A stretch of DNA of 64,000 nt from Propionispora sp. 2/2-37 (GTDB taxonomy: Bacteria; Bacillota; Negativicutes; Propionisporales; Propionisporaceae). Positions 54,067 to 63,815 of the stretch are shown here, piece by piece; positions within the stretch are counted from its first letter, which is position 1, and each line of letters starts with the position of its first letter. The position numbers were made by a program, and so were the translations under genes. The stretch is taken from NCBI RefSeq assembly GCF_001298735.1, contig NZ_CYSP01000008.1, positions 62,001 to 126,000 on the forward strand. The letters run 5' to 3'. The notes under the pieces are model-generated. The model saw nothing but the letters and a program-made list of their open reading frames with translations, was not told the origin of the DNA and did not search any database.

Positions 54067-55932
54067 TTATTTGCCCTCCTTTACAATGGCCGCCGTAGGG
54101 CAAACAGCCATACATAGGCCGCAGCCGTTGCATTGTGCACGGTCAATCGTAATTGCATGTTCTCCCAGGCTGATAGCCGGGCAGCCGGTGATGACGATAC
54201 AGCTTTTACACCGGGTGCATTTTTCAATGTTTACTTCAATCGGCTCGTAGGCCACTTTGCGCCGTGCAGCCTGGATAGCACATTCGCGGCGGGCCAATAC
54301 GACTTTGACGCCCGGCAGGGCGATCGATTTTTCTATAGCCGCCGTTGTTGCCTTAAGATCGTAGGGATCAACGGTTATTAAGTGGTCTACACCCAGTCCG
54401 GCAATCACTTTTTCCAGATCCAGCTGCCGGCAGGAAGCCTGCTGATAATCAGGAATAGTTCCCGGATTAACCTGCATACCGGTCATTGCCGTCCAGCCGT
54501 TATCCATAACCACGACCGTCAGATTCACGTTATGCTGAATGGCATTGATCAGTCCCGGAATGCCGGCATGGAAAAAGGTCGAATCGCCGATGGTAGCCAG
54601 TACAGGCTTTTGAACACCGCCGTAGATGAAGCCCTGTGCCATCGGAATGCTGGCTCCCATGGATACTTCCGTCCAGAGTGTATTAAACGGAGGATTAATG
54701 CCTAAGATGGTACAGCCAATATCCCCGGTAACAATAATTTCATTGCTTTTAAATTTCAAATTGCGGAGGGCTTTATTAATAGCCATATACGTTCCGCGAT
54801 GCGGGCAGCCGGCACAGGTTGTAATCGGCCGGGCGGCGCAATGCTGTTCGGGCTGGATGACCGGCGGCAGGACTTCTTCCGGACAGGTTAGGTGTAATGC
54901 CTTGCAGATCCCTTTTAAAACCAGTTTGGCATCATATTCGCCAATACGGCTGAAAGTTGCATCGTTTTTACCGACAAATTCAACCTTAACTCCCAGCTTG
55001 TAGGCTTCCATGTACAGACGGTTTTCCAGCAGCGGTTCCAATTCTTCCGCAACAAGCACCGTAGAGCAGTGTTTTAGTAATTGTTTCATCTCGTCAACCG
55101 CGAAAGGAATGGTATTAATCAATTGTAAGGAGGAAATCTCCGGCAGCGGAATACGAAGCTCGTCGGCAATACTGAGCGCTTCTTCCACATAGCCGTTAAC
55201 AACACCGACCGAAACGATACCCAGACCGCCCGGTTGCTTTGACAGCTTCAGCCGGTTCAGCTGTTTGGCGGCAATCAGCTCCTTGGCCTTTTCCAGCCGT
55301 TCCAAAAGCTCACGGTGCTGATTCATCGCGATGACTGCTCCGGCCTTGGTATATTTGGCAATATTCCTTTCCAGCATGGGTTTTTCGTTAACCGGCAGGA
55401 CCCGTTCCGCTACGTCCGCCATGCCATGGGACTGAGCGACATTCGTTGTGGAACGGATAAAGACCGGAGACTGAATGGCTTCCGACAATTCGAAGGCATA
55501 TTGGGTCAAATCATAGGCCTCCTGCAATGTCCCGGGTTCAAGCATCGGCATGTCTGCCATTACGGCGAAATCACGGGAATCCTGCTCACACATGCCGGCA
55601 TTTACGCCCGGATCGTCCGCCACATAAATAACTAAACCACCGGTACAGCCCGAATAGGCGATCCCGATAATCGAGTCATAGGCCACATTGACTCCCGACA
55701 TTTTCATGGTACACATTGCCCGTGAACCAACCATGGCACTGGCTGCCGCTACTTCAAAAGCAACCTTTTCATTCGTGCTCCACTCCACGCTGGTCCCCGG
55801 AAGGTCCTTATTCCACAGACTGGTGATCACTTCGGTCGACGGTGTCCCCGGATACCCCGAAACTACTTTAACCCCCGCCCGCAGTGCGCCTAAGGCGATG
55901 GCTTCATTGCCACTGACCATTTTTGCCGTCAT
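54067..55932 (-). CDS. iorA: indolepyruvate:ferredoxin oxidoreductase, alpha subunit
   Basis: 621 residues from the ATG at 55932 (GGAGG 8 nt upstream; ATG and GTG codons 2 and 5 residues earlier are too close to it). N-terminal pyrimidine-binding domain (SGNEAIALGALRAGVKVVSGYPGTPSTEV), TPP domain (GDIGCTILGINPPFNT, DNGWTAMTG), and a C-terminal ferredoxin domain with two [4Fe-4S] sites (CTRCKSCIVITGCP and CNGCGLCMAVCP). All iron-ligating cysteines are present. It oxidises indole-, phenyl- or imidazole-type pyruvates. Confidence 0.96.
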   Translation of the reverse strand: MTAKMVSGNEAIALGALRAGVKVVSGYPGTPSTEVITSLWNKDLPGTSVEWSTNEKVAFEVAAASAMVGSRAMCTMKMSGVNVAYDSIIGIAYSGCTGGLVIYVADDPGVNAGMCEQDSRDFAVMADMPMLEPGTLQEAYDLTQYAFELSEAIQSPVFIRSTTNVAQSHGMADVAERVLPVNEKPMLERNIAKYTKAGAVIAMNQHRELLERLEKAKELIAAKQLNRLKLSKQPGGLGIVSVGVVNGYVEEALSIADELRIPLPEISSLQLINTIPFAVDEMKQLLKHCSTVLVAEELEPLLENRLYMEAYKLGVKVEFVGKNDATFSRIGEYDAKLVLKGICKALHLTCPEEVLPPVIQPEQHCAARPITTCAGCPHRGTYMAINKALRNLKFKSNEIIVTGDIGCTILGINPPFNTLWTEVSMGASIPMAQGFIYGGVQKPVLATIGDSTFFHAGIPGLINAIQHNVNLTVVVMDNGWTAMTGMQVNPGTIPDYQQASCRQLDLEKVIAGLGVDHLITVDPYDLKATTAAIEKSIALPGVKVVLARRECAIQAARRKVAYEPIEVNIEKCTRCKSCIVITGCPAISLGEHAITIDRAQCNGCGLCMAVCPTAAIVKEGK

Positions 55933-55954
55933 AATCATAACCTCCACTTTTTTT

Positions 55955-56929
55955 CTAATCTAGAACCGTAATTACATCATCGGTATGTTCGCCCGCTAGA
56001 ATTTTTGCGGCATTATCCGCCGCCCGGTATTTCAGTTCATACAGCGCTTCCTCCGATAGATAGGAAATGTGCGGTGTCACCAAAATATGCGGACAGTATA
56101 AAATGGCATCATTCCTATTGGGCGGTTCCTGCTGGAGCACATCCAGCGCGGCACCGGCAATCACATTCTCTTGAACCGCCTTTAAAAGATCTTTCTGATT
56201 TACCACACCGCCGCGTGACGTATTGATAAAATATGCAGTCGGCTTCATTTTGCTGAAATCTGTATAGGAAAGGAGTGAAGCCGTAGCCTCGGTAAAAATA
56301 GTGTGCACGCTGACATAATCGGCTTGTGCAAGACCGGTGTCCCAGTCTACTTTTTCAACTCCGTATATTTCCGCTGTTTCTGTCGTCAGATGCGGACTGT
56401 AAGCCAGTACTCTCATGCCAAGAGCTTTTGCCTTCGTTGCCGTCATCCGACCGATTTTGCCAAATCCGATGATAAAAAGCGTCGACTTGCTGACACGCTT
56501 TACCGGATTTTTAACGGCCTGCGCTCCCCACCGCCCCTCTTTAACCGGCAGCTGCCAGGAAGTCAGTTGTTTATTAAAATGATAGATACTGGCAATGACA
56601 TAGTCTGAAAGATCCTCGTTACAATAGCCCGGTACATTGCTAACCGGAATCCCTTTGCTTTTCGCACTTTTTACGTCTACTTTGTCATATCCGGCGCCAT
56701 ATACCGCAATGACTTTACATTGTTCCAATTGCTCAATGATGTCGGCCGACATCTCGATATTGATTTGACAAATAATGGCATCCGCTAGTTTTCCGAAATC
56801 AGCCAAATCGGCCGCAAACTGCTCTCCGGAAAATCGAATCGTACAGCCGGGAAATTTACGGGTTAGAATTTCTTTTTCAATTTCGTAATCGGGCCACTCT
56901 TCATCAATAATCCAAATTAACGGTCTCAA
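55955..56929 (-). CDS. D-isomer-specific 2-hydroxyacid dehydrogenase
   Basis: 324 residues from the TTG at 56929 (AGGAGG 8 nt upstream; the in-frame GTG three codons earlier lies within that site). Catalytic and cofactor motifs: NVPGYCNEDLSDYVIA, the NAD site FIIGFGKIGRMTATKAKALGM, INTSRGGVVNQKDL with the catalytic Arg, and the catalytic His in LVTPHISYLS. It reduces a 2-oxoacid to a D-2-hydroxyacid or the reverse. It sits between hutD and iorA and resembles the partial gene at 63816, which points to an aryl or imidazole substrate. Confidence 0.9.
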   Translation of the reverse strand: MRPLIWIIDEEWPDYEIEKEILTRKFPGCTIRFSGEQFAADLADFGKLADAIICQINIEMSADIIEQLEQCKVIAVYGAGYDKVDVKSAKSKGIPVSNVPGYCNEDLSDYVIASIYHFNKQLTSWQLPVKEGRWGAQAVKNPVKRVSKSTLFIIGFGKIGRMTATKAKALGMRVLAYSPHLTTETAEIYGVEKVDWDTGLAQADYVSVHTIFTEATASLLSYTDFSKMKPTAYFINTSRGGVVNQKDLLKAVQENVIAGAALDVLQQEPPNRNDAILYCPHILVTPHISYLSEEALYELKYRAADNAAKILAGEHTDDVITVLD

Positions 56930-56986
56930 TGTTTCCACCTCCTGTTAATTCGCAACTTGCTCAAATCATCTCTACTGCAACCATTT

Positions 56987-57619
56987 TCATTTGTCGCTAA
57001 TTTTCGTATAGATTGTACTGACAATGCACTCTATCGGCGCATCATCCTGATTGGCCAGAATAATTGCCGGAGGCTTTTGACCGCTTCTTATGTCTATTTG
57101 ACAGACATCCCCCTCGTAAAGCATGTTCACCTGATCGTCGACGGTGATCCTGAGGCTTCCCTGCCAAACATACAATACATACGTACATACCTGGGCTTCA
57201 CTGTCTGTCTCATCATACGTAAGCAGATGTGTTTCCTGTTTACCGAGGGATATGGCGGCCACTTTGCCTTCATGCGGCTTACGGGTCATGATATTAAAAT
57301 CGGTTGCTTTACCATAGCAGGTAGTTTTCCAGTCTCCCCAAAACGTGTCCTGGGTAAGCGGCTGCAGCGATCTTTGGTGGTAACCTTCATGTGCCAAAAG
57401 CACGTTGCCTTTTAATAACAGCAGCGTTCTCCTAATGCCTGGCAGCGAAGTAAAGGTTGATTGTTCATCCTCTACTGTCGCTACACTCAGGCGCCAGGAA
57501 AAATTTCTTTCCCGGTAAGAAGCCTGCGGTGGATGAATCAACAACTCGGTGGTTTTGCCGCCAGCCCAGGAGGTGGTTTTACAATCTTGGCATCGCACAA
57601 TACGGACGTGGTTATGCAT
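56987..57619 (-). CDS. hutD: HutD family protein
   Basis: 210 residues. Family motif SWAGGKTTELLIHPP near the N-terminus, FSWRLSVATVE, and a double beta-barrel pattern of the cupin type. HutD occurs in histidine-utilisation operons and is thought to bind an intermediate such as formiminoglutamate or urocanate and limit Hut activity; its biochemistry is not settled. Its ATG lies 8 bp inside the upstream ATPase gene, so the two are coupled. Confidence 0.92.
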   Translation of the reverse strand: MHNHVRIVRCQDCKTTSWAGGKTTELLIHPPQASYRERNFSWRLSVATVEDEQSTFTSLPGIRRTLLLLKGNVLLAHEGYHQRSLQPLTQDTFWGDWKTTCYGKATDFNIMTRKPHEGKVAAISLGKQETHLLTYDETDSEAQVCTYVLYVWQGSLRITVDDQVNMLYEGDVCQIDIRSGQKPPAIILANQDDAPIECIVSTIYTKISDK

Positions 57620-58400
57620 TGATACTCTTCACACTTTCTTCATGGATTAGTTCCATTGCCTGACGTTTGTATTCAATAAACTGTTCCGATGTTTTCACAT
57701 GGTAATCACGCGGTCTGGGCAGATCTACGTTAATTATTTCTTTAATCGATCCGGGGCGTGACGTCATGACCACCACCCGGTCTGCCAGGAACACCGCTTC
57801 CTCAATATCGTGAGTAACCATCAAAATGGTTTTGGGGTATTTTTGCCATACATCCAGCAATAATTCCTGCATAAGCCCGCGGGTTTGCATGTCCAAAGCA
57901 CCGAAGGGTTCATCCAGCAGCAAAATTTCCGGGTTGTTGGCCAGCGCCCGGGCTAAAGCTACCCGCTGCTTCATTCCACCGGACAAGGCTTTGGGATAAG
58001 CCGTTTCAAACCCTTTCAAGCCCACGATTTCCACATAGTTCTGGGCAACCTCCCGGCGTTCTTGTTTCGGCATATGTTTCTGCGCCAGCCCATATTCAAT
58101 ATTTTCCACGACCGTCAGCCAGGGAAACAGAGTATACGCTTGAAACACCATACCCCGGTCGGCCCCCGGCTCTCTAATTACTTTTTTATCGAGAATGATC
58201 TGCCCCCTGGTCGGCTTAGTCAATCCGCCCACCATTCTAAGCAGCGTGGACTTTCCACAGCCGGACGGTCCCAATATCGAAACAAACTCTTTAGGTGCAA
58301 CGTTTAAATAGGTTTCTTCCAGTGCCGTTATGGTTTTTCCCCGGTTTTCAAACTCTTTGGTGACACCGTAAACAACCAAATATTCATGATTACTTTCCAT
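57612..58400 (-). CDS. ABC transporter ATP-binding protein, TauB/SsuB type (hut-linked)
   Basis: 262 residues from the ATG at 58400 (AGGAGTG 6 nt upstream). Walker A GPSGCGKST, signature LSGGMKQRVALARAL, Walker B LLLDEPFGALD, VTHDIEEAVFLADRVVVM. It belongs to the TauT importer with the permease at 58438 and the receptor at 62681, split by hutI and hutU. Confidence 0.94.
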   Translation of the reverse strand: MESNHEYLVVYGVTKEFENRGKTITALEETYLNVAPKEFVSILGPSGCGKSTLLRMVGGLTKPTRGQIILDKKVIREPGADRGMVFQAYTLFPWLTVVENIEYGLAQKHMPKQERREVAQNYVEIVGLKGFETAYPKALSGGMKQRVALARALANNPEILLLDEPFGALDMQTRGLMQELLLDVWQKYPKTILMVTHDIEEAVFLADRVVVMTSRPGSIKEIINVDLPRPRDYHVKTSEQFIEYKRQAMELIHEESVKSINA

Positions 58401-58437
58401 GTGTTTCACTCCTAACTTCACTTAACGCTTCCGGTTG

Positions 58438-59259
58438 TCAGCTCCAGGGGAATAATTTACGCTGCAAAATTTTAAAGCAATAATCAAAGGCCAAACCAAT
58501 CAGGCCGATCGACAGGATACCGACAAAAATGTTAGCCGTCGACAACATCCGCTGGGATTGAATGATCATGTAACCGATACCGGAAGAGGCGCCAACCAGT
58601 TCGGCAACAATAACATAGGTCCAGGCCCAGCCAAGCACCATGCGGACCGCATCCAGAATGGCCGGCAGGCTGGAGGGCAAAATAACCTTCCATAGTACGG
58701 CCGACTTGGAGGTTCCCAGCGTATAGGCGACCTCGATCAGATCGCCGGAAACCTTTCTCGTTGCCACGGCTACCATTAACACCAGCTGCGGCAGGCTGCC
58801 GGTAATAATAACGGCGATCTTTTCCGGCTCATCCACACCGATCCACAAAATAAAGAGCGGAATAAAAGCCGACGCCGGCAGATAGCGAATAAAGGACATG
58901 ATCGGCTCCAGCAACGCTTCAACCGGTGTATAGGTTCCGATCAAAATGCCCAGCGGTACAGCCACAACGGCAGCTATAACAAACCCGGCCATGACACGGA
59001 TAATGGTAATAAGAATATCTTCGCTATAGCCCAGTTCGGTAAATAATTTTACGGCAGCATTCGCCGCTGCTGTCGGCGTAGGCATAAACAAGGAATCTAC
59101 CAGGCCGCCGTAGGTTAACAAGGCCCACAGGATAAGGACCAGGCCGAAGGTGGCGGCTCCCAAAACGGCGTACACTTGCGGAGATATGCTTTGCCGCGGA
59201 GTAAACGAATCTTTGATCATGAAGAACAGAGATTTCTCTTCGTTATTGACGTTAGGCAT
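58438..59259 (-). CDS. ABC transporter permease, TauC/SsuC type (hut-linked)
   Basis: 273 residues from the ATG at 59259 (AGGAG 8 nt upstream), six helices. SFIRYLPASAFIPLFILWIGVDEPEKIA and EVAYTLGTSKSAVLWKVILPSSLPAILDA are the conserved core and docking loop. It lies between hutI and the ATPase. In a hut context the solute may be histidine, urocanate or an imidazole compound; that is inference. Confidence 0.93.
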   Translation of the reverse strand: MPNVNNEEKSLFFMIKDSFTPRQSISPQVYAVLGAATFGLVLILWALLTYGGLVDSLFMPTPTAAANAAVKLFTELGYSEDILITIIRVMAGFVIAAVVAVPLGILIGTYTPVEALLEPIMSFIRYLPASAFIPLFILWIGVDEPEKIAVIITGSLPQLVLMVAVATRKVSGDLIEVAYTLGTSKSAVLWKVILPSSLPAILDAVRMVLGWAWTYVIVAELVGASSGIGYMIIQSQRMLSTANIFVGILSIGLIGLAFDYCFKILQRKLFPWS

Positions 59260-59282
59260 AAACTCCGCTCCTTTCGATATTT

Positions 59283-60533
59283 CTAATGGTTTGTACATAG
59301 TAAACGTCCCTTTTTGATTACTTTTTGAACAATATTGACACCCGTGTGATAAATTAAAAATTTATAGCTGGGGTATTTTAAAAGCAGCAGATCGGCCTGT
59401 TTTCCCGGCTCGATGCTGCCCACGCTTCCCGCCCGGTTCAGGGCGGCAGCCCCGTTTAGCGTCATGGCCGTAAGGGCTTCCTCCGCCGTCATTTTCATTT
59501 TGATGCAGGCCAGTGCCAGAATCAGCGGTACCGAATGGCTAAAACAGCTTCCCGGATTAAAATCACTGGCCAAGGCGACGGCGCACCCGGAATCAATCAT
59601 GGCGCGTGCCGCTGCAAACGGCTCGTTCAAACAAAAAGCCGTATTGGGCAGCAATGTAGCAATCACCCGGTTTTGAGCCAAAGCCCGTATTCCTTCATCG
59701 GAGGCATGCAGTAAATGTTCCGCGGAAACGGCCTGCAGTTCTCCCGCCAATTCAGCTCCTCCCATGGAACAAATTTCATCGGCGTGAATTTTGAGACCAA
59801 AGCCCAATTCCCGGGCCTTGCTTAATAGACGCCGGGACTGCTCCAGCGAAAAAACTCCCTGTTCGCAAAACACATCGCAAAACTCGGCTAACCCTTTTTC
59901 CTTTATAACAGGCAGCACGTCTGCCAGCAGAAAATCGATGTAACGGTCTTCCTCGTCGCTGTATTCCGGCGGAACGGCATGGGCTCCCATAAAGGTGCTG
60001 ACCAGTTCCAGCGGATGATTCCGGGCCAAATCCTGCATGACGCTTAATTGTTTGACTTCCGCTTCCAAATCCAGTCCGTAACCGCTTTTTCCCTCCACAG
60101 TGGTCACCCCAAACGCCAGCATGGCATCCAGCCGCTCTTTCCCGGACCGGTACAACTCCTCTTCCGTCGTTTGCCGGGTCTGCCGCACCGTACTGCCGAT
60201 ACCGCCGCCGTCTGCCATAATCTCCATGTAAGTGCTGCCTTTAAGACGCAGCATAAACTCATCCGCCCGGTATCCGCCAAAAATAAAATGCGTGTGCGCA
60301 TCGACGAACCCCGGGATAACGCTCTGTCCGGCTGCATCAATACATTCGTACCCGCTCAGGTCATAGCGGAAAGCAATCCTCTCCGCCGTATCAACCGCTT
60401 GGATGATTCCGTCCTGAACAACAATGGAAGCGTGCTCAATCCGGTTAAGTTCGTTCATAGCCGGGCCGAATTTTGCCTCCCGGCCTGTAGGTGTTACTAC
60501 TTCCGCGGCATTCTGTATGACTAGACCTTTCAT
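59283..60533 (-). CDS. hutI: imidazolonepropionase
   Basis: Third step of histidine degradation: opens 4-imidazolone-5-propanoate to N-formimino-L-glutamate. 416 residues, amidohydrolase fold. Metal ligands are in VDAHTHFIFGG, the central GLKIHADEI and ALASDFNPGSC; the family block VEGKSGYGLDLEAEVKQL is intact. It begins 7 bp after hutU. Confidence 0.96.
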   Translation of the reverse strand: MKGLVIQNAAEVVTPTGREAKFGPAMNELNRIEHASIVVQDGIIQAVDTAERIAFRYDLSGYECIDAAGQSVIPGFVDAHTHFIFGGYRADEFMLRLKGSTYMEIMADGGGIGSTVRQTRQTTEEELYRSGKERLDAMLAFGVTTVEGKSGYGLDLEAEVKQLSVMQDLARNHPLELVSTFMGAHAVPPEYSDEEDRYIDFLLADVLPVIKEKGLAEFCDVFCEQGVFSLEQSRRLLSKARELGFGLKIHADEICSMGGAELAGELQAVSAEHLLHASDEGIRALAQNRVIATLLPNTAFCLNEPFAAARAMIDSGCAVALASDFNPGSCFSHSVPLILALACIKMKMTAEEALTAMTLNGAAALNRAGSVGSIEPGKQADLLLLKYPSYKFLIYHTGVNIVQKVIKKGRLLCTNH

Positions 60534-60540
60534 AACATCA

Positions 60541-62568
60541 TCATTCTTTCCAATATTTTTTCACACTTTTTGTAACCAGCGCATCATCGGCAAGGTATGG
60601 CAGCGTGATTTGACTCAAGCCCCGGTACTTGTGGTTATATTCAATGGAAGTTTCGATGGAATGCTCATTTCGTGCCCAGTTGCGCCGGGCGACACCGCCC
60701 ATAACATCCCACAGCATAGCGCTTCTGATAATGTCGTCCACCCGGGCACTGCCGTCCAACACCAGACCGAAGCCGCCGTTGATCGATTTGCCGATGCCGA
60801 CTCCGCCGCCGTTATGCAGCGCAATCAGGCTCATGCCTCTTGCCGCATTACCGGCATAGCACTGGACCGCCATATCGGCCATGACATTGCTGCCGTCTTT
60901 AATATTGGCCGTTTCCCTGAACGGCGAATCGGTACCGCTGACATCATGATGATCGCGGCCCAGCATGACCGGAGCAATTTCACCTTTCCGGACCATATCA
61001 TTAAACTTCAGTGCGATCGCAACCCGTCCTTCGGCATCCTGATACAATATTCTGGCCTTAGTGCCGACCACCAGCTGATTTTTTTCGGCATCCCGGATCC
61101 AGTTGTAATTATCCCGGTCCTGGTAACGTCTGGCGGGATCAATACATTCCATCGCCGCCCGGTCGGTTTTTAATAAATCGCTGTCCTTACCGCTTAAACA
61201 TACCCAGCGGAACGGCCCATAACCATAATCAAACAACTGCGGTCCCATAATGTCTTCCACATAGGACGGATAAATAAACCCGTCTTTCTCATCAATGCCG
61301 TTTTTCGATATTTCTTTTACTCCGGCATCATAAATAGCTTTTAAGAAAGAATTGCCATAATCAAAGAAATATGTTCCCTTCGCCACACAGGCTTTGATCA
61401 GTTCATAGTGTTTTTGCAACGTTTGATCCACCAGTTTTTTGAACAACGCCCGGTCTTTGCTTAACAGTCCGGTACGCTCGGCAAAGGAAATCCCCTGCGG
61501 ACAATAGCCGCCTTCATACACGGCATGACAGGAGGTTTGATCGGACAGTATGTGTATGTTAATTTGATTTGTTACTGCATACTCCAGCAAGTCGACAATA
61601 TTGCCGTGATAAGCAACCGACAATGCCTTTTTCTCCTGCATTGCCTGTGCGGCCCAGGCAAACACTTCGGCCAGATCGGCGGAGGATTTTTGTATCCAGC
61701 CCTGGTTCAGGCGGGTAAGAATCCGGGATTCATCCACTTCGGCGATAATCCCCACGCCGTTGGCAATTTCAATCGCCTTCGGCTGTGCGCCGCTCATGCC
61801 GCCAAGGCCGGAACTGACAAATAAGAGTCCGCTTAAATCACCGTCAATCGGTACATCAAAGTGCATACGCCCGACATTCAGCAGAGTATTGTACGTACCG
61901 TGGACAATACCCTGCGGCCCAATATACATCCAGCCGCCGGCAGTCATTTGCCCGTAATTGGCTACCCCCATTTGGGCGGCTGTTTCCCAGTTCTCTTGAT
62001 TGTCGAACATGCCGACCATCATGGAGTTAGTAATAATGACCCGCGGAGCGCCGGGATGCGATTTGAAAAGTCCCAGCGGATGTCCGGACTGTACCACCAG
62101 CGTCTGGTCCTGCGTCATACACTCCAGATATTTCTTAATCAGCCGGTACTGCATCCAGTTCTGGCATACACTGCCGGTTTCTCCATAGGTAACCAGTTCA
62201 TAGGGATATAAGGCCACTTCAAAATCCAAATTGTTGTCCATCATTACCTGGAATGCTTGACCTTCCACACAGTTTCCCTTGTATTCTTCAATCGGCCGGC
62301 CGTAAATTCTTCCTGCCGGGCGGAAACGATAGCCGTAAATCCTGCCCCGGCTGGTCAATTCCTCCAAAAACTCGGGTATAAGTCGTTCATGATATTTAGG
62401 CTCAATATATCGCAGTGCATTTTTCAACGCAATTTCGGTCTGTGCCTTGGATAAATTGAATCTTCTGGCCGGAGCCCTGCGGATATTCTCGACAAACCCC
62501 GGCATATCCGGCAAAGTTTCATCAAGCCGGATTTGCATGGCATCCTTAATCTGCTCTTGATAAGCCAT
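60541..62568 (-). CDS. hutU: urocanate hydratase
   Basis: Second step: adds water to urocanate using tightly bound NAD+ as electrophile. 675 residues, longer than the roughly 555 of E. coli-type HutU and like the extended form seen in some Firmicutes and other bacteria. Motifs include GGLGGMSGAQPKAIEIA, YCPQGISFAERTGLL, and ALHNGGGVGIGKSINGGFG. GAGGGGG precedes the ATG. Histidine ammonia-lyase (hutH), which makes its substrate, is not within the window. Confidence 0.95.
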   Translation of the reverse strand: MAYQEQIKDAMQIRLDETLPDMPGFVENIRRAPARRFNLSKAQTEIALKNALRYIEPKYHERLIPEFLEELTSRGRIYGYRFRPAGRIYGRPIEEYKGNCVEGQAFQVMMDNNLDFEVALYPYELVTYGETGSVCQNWMQYRLIKKYLECMTQDQTLVVQSGHPLGLFKSHPGAPRVIITNSMMVGMFDNQENWETAAQMGVANYGQMTAGGWMYIGPQGIVHGTYNTLLNVGRMHFDVPIDGDLSGLLFVSSGLGGMSGAQPKAIEIANGVGIIAEVDESRILTRLNQGWIQKSSADLAEVFAWAAQAMQEKKALSVAYHGNIVDLLEYAVTNQINIHILSDQTSCHAVYEGGYCPQGISFAERTGLLSKDRALFKKLVDQTLQKHYELIKACVAKGTYFFDYGNSFLKAIYDAGVKEISKNGIDEKDGFIYPSYVEDIMGPQLFDYGYGPFRWVCLSGKDSDLLKTDRAAMECIDPARRYQDRDNYNWIRDAEKNQLVVGTKARILYQDAEGRVAIALKFNDMVRKGEIAPVMLGRDHHDVSGTDSPFRETANIKDGSNVMADMAVQCYAGNAARGMSLIALHNGGGVGIGKSINGGFGLVLDGSARVDDIIRSAMLWDVMGGVARRNWARNEHSIETSIEYNHKYRGLSQITLPYLADDALVTKSVKKYWKE

Positions 62569-62611
62569 CTGGTACTGCCCCCTCAGCTGTGCATTGGTTC
62601 TGCGTGCATGC

Positions 62612-62631
62612 CTGCCGCCGTGAGGCGGCAG
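62612..62631. repeat. GC-rich hairpin between the receptor gene and hutU
   Basis: CTGCCGCC-GTGA-GGCGGCAG, 8-bp stem with a tetraloop and no T-run. It lies 50 bp after the receptor stop and could protect the 3' end of the receptor message or set its ratio to downstream genes. Confidence 0.6.
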
Positions 62632-62680
62632 CGGCCTTTATGACCGCTGTCCTTTCACTGCCGGCCTGTATCACACCTGT

Positions 62681-63703
62681 TTATTTGGCAACAAAGCTGC
62701 CGTTAATCATTTCGTCAAGATTTGGTTTTTCCTGGATCAATTTTTCTTTCAACCACAGATCGGCTGCTTTTTCGCTTACCTCATAAATTAAGCCTTTTTT
62801 CGCTTCGGTACCGAAATAGTTCTTGTTACCGGCCTGATCATAAAACTCTACATCCGGTAAGGATTTGGTAAACTCTTCAACCGACTGGCCCATAGCTTTG
62901 GCCATGATTTTATTGGCATCATCCGGGTTGGTTTTCATATATTCGATCGCATCGTACCAGCCTTTAACAATACCTTCCACACTGTCCGGATATTTATCGA
63001 CAAAATCTTTGCGTAAAGCCAGGGAATCCACAATCACACCGGGAGTTTCCTTACTGGAAACCAGAACATGACCGAAATCCGTTTTAGTGGCATTAGTCAG
63101 CCAAGGCTGCCAGGTTACGGCTGCATCGATTTTACCGGCTACAAAAGCCGCTCCGGCATCACCGGCAGTCATGCTTTGAACCTTGATATCACTGAAACTC
63201 AAACCTTCTTTGCCCAGCAAATACTGGAACCAGAAATAGCTGGCACCACCGGTGGTATCCAAGCCAACCGTTTTTCCTTTTAAATCCTTCAGGCTGGCAA
63301 TTTCTTTCTTGGCTACAACCCCGTCGCCGCCGCTGGAAGTATCCAGAGCCAGCACCTGTACAATCTTAATGCCGGCGGCCTGCGTCATAACCTGAGTGTC
63401 CACCGTGCTGGCCATACCCTGTATCTTATCGGCAGCCAGCGCGGTTTTTCTGTCACCGGCGCTCTGAATGGTTTGCATTTCTACATCAACACCGTGCTTT
63501 TTAAAGAAGCCTTTTTCCACGGCAACATACAACGGAGCATAGCCAATCCAGGAAGAAGCCCCGATTTTTACCGTACCGCTATACGTTTTAGCGGAAGTTT
63601 CCGCCGGCTTGGCTTCTTTGCTGCCGCCACATCCGGCAAACAGCGCCGCAACAACCATCATGCTCAAGATTAAAGAAAATATTTTCTTAAACGATTTACC
63701 CAT
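62681..63703 (-). CDS. ABC transporter substrate-binding lipoprotein, NMT1/TauA type (hut-linked)
   Basis: 340 residues from the ATG at 63703 (AGAGGTG 7 nt upstream). Lipoprotein signal ending ALFAGC. The mature part KIGASSWIGYAPLYVAVEKGFFKKHGVDVEMQ is typical of SsuA/TauA/NMT1 receptors, with DAAVTWQPWL in the ligand pocket. It precedes hutU, while its permease and ATPase follow hutI, so the import system is interleaved with the catabolic genes. Confidence 0.93.
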   Translation of the reverse strand: MGKSFKKIFSLILSMMVVAALFAGCGGSKEAKPAETSAKTYSGTVKIGASSWIGYAPLYVAVEKGFFKKHGVDVEMQTIQSAGDRKTALAADKIQGMASTVDTQVMTQAAGIKIVQVLALDTSSGGDGVVAKKEIASLKDLKGKTVGLDTTGGASYFWFQYLLGKEGLSFSDIKVQSMTAGDAGAAFVAGKIDAAVTWQPWLTNATKTDFGHVLVSSKETPGVIVDSLALRKDFVDKYPDSVEGIVKGWYDAIEYMKTNPDDANKIMAKAMGQSVEEFTKSLPDVEFYDQAGNKNYFGTEAKKGLIYEVSEKAADLWLKEKLIQEKPNLDEMINGSFVAK

Positions 63704-63815
63704 TTCCACACACCTCTTTTTATTTCTGATAATTTCGATTCACCCTGCAACCAGCATCGTTAAAAGAGCCCACCTCCATTCGCAAATATAGAACCACATA
63801 ATAATGGGAATTTTT

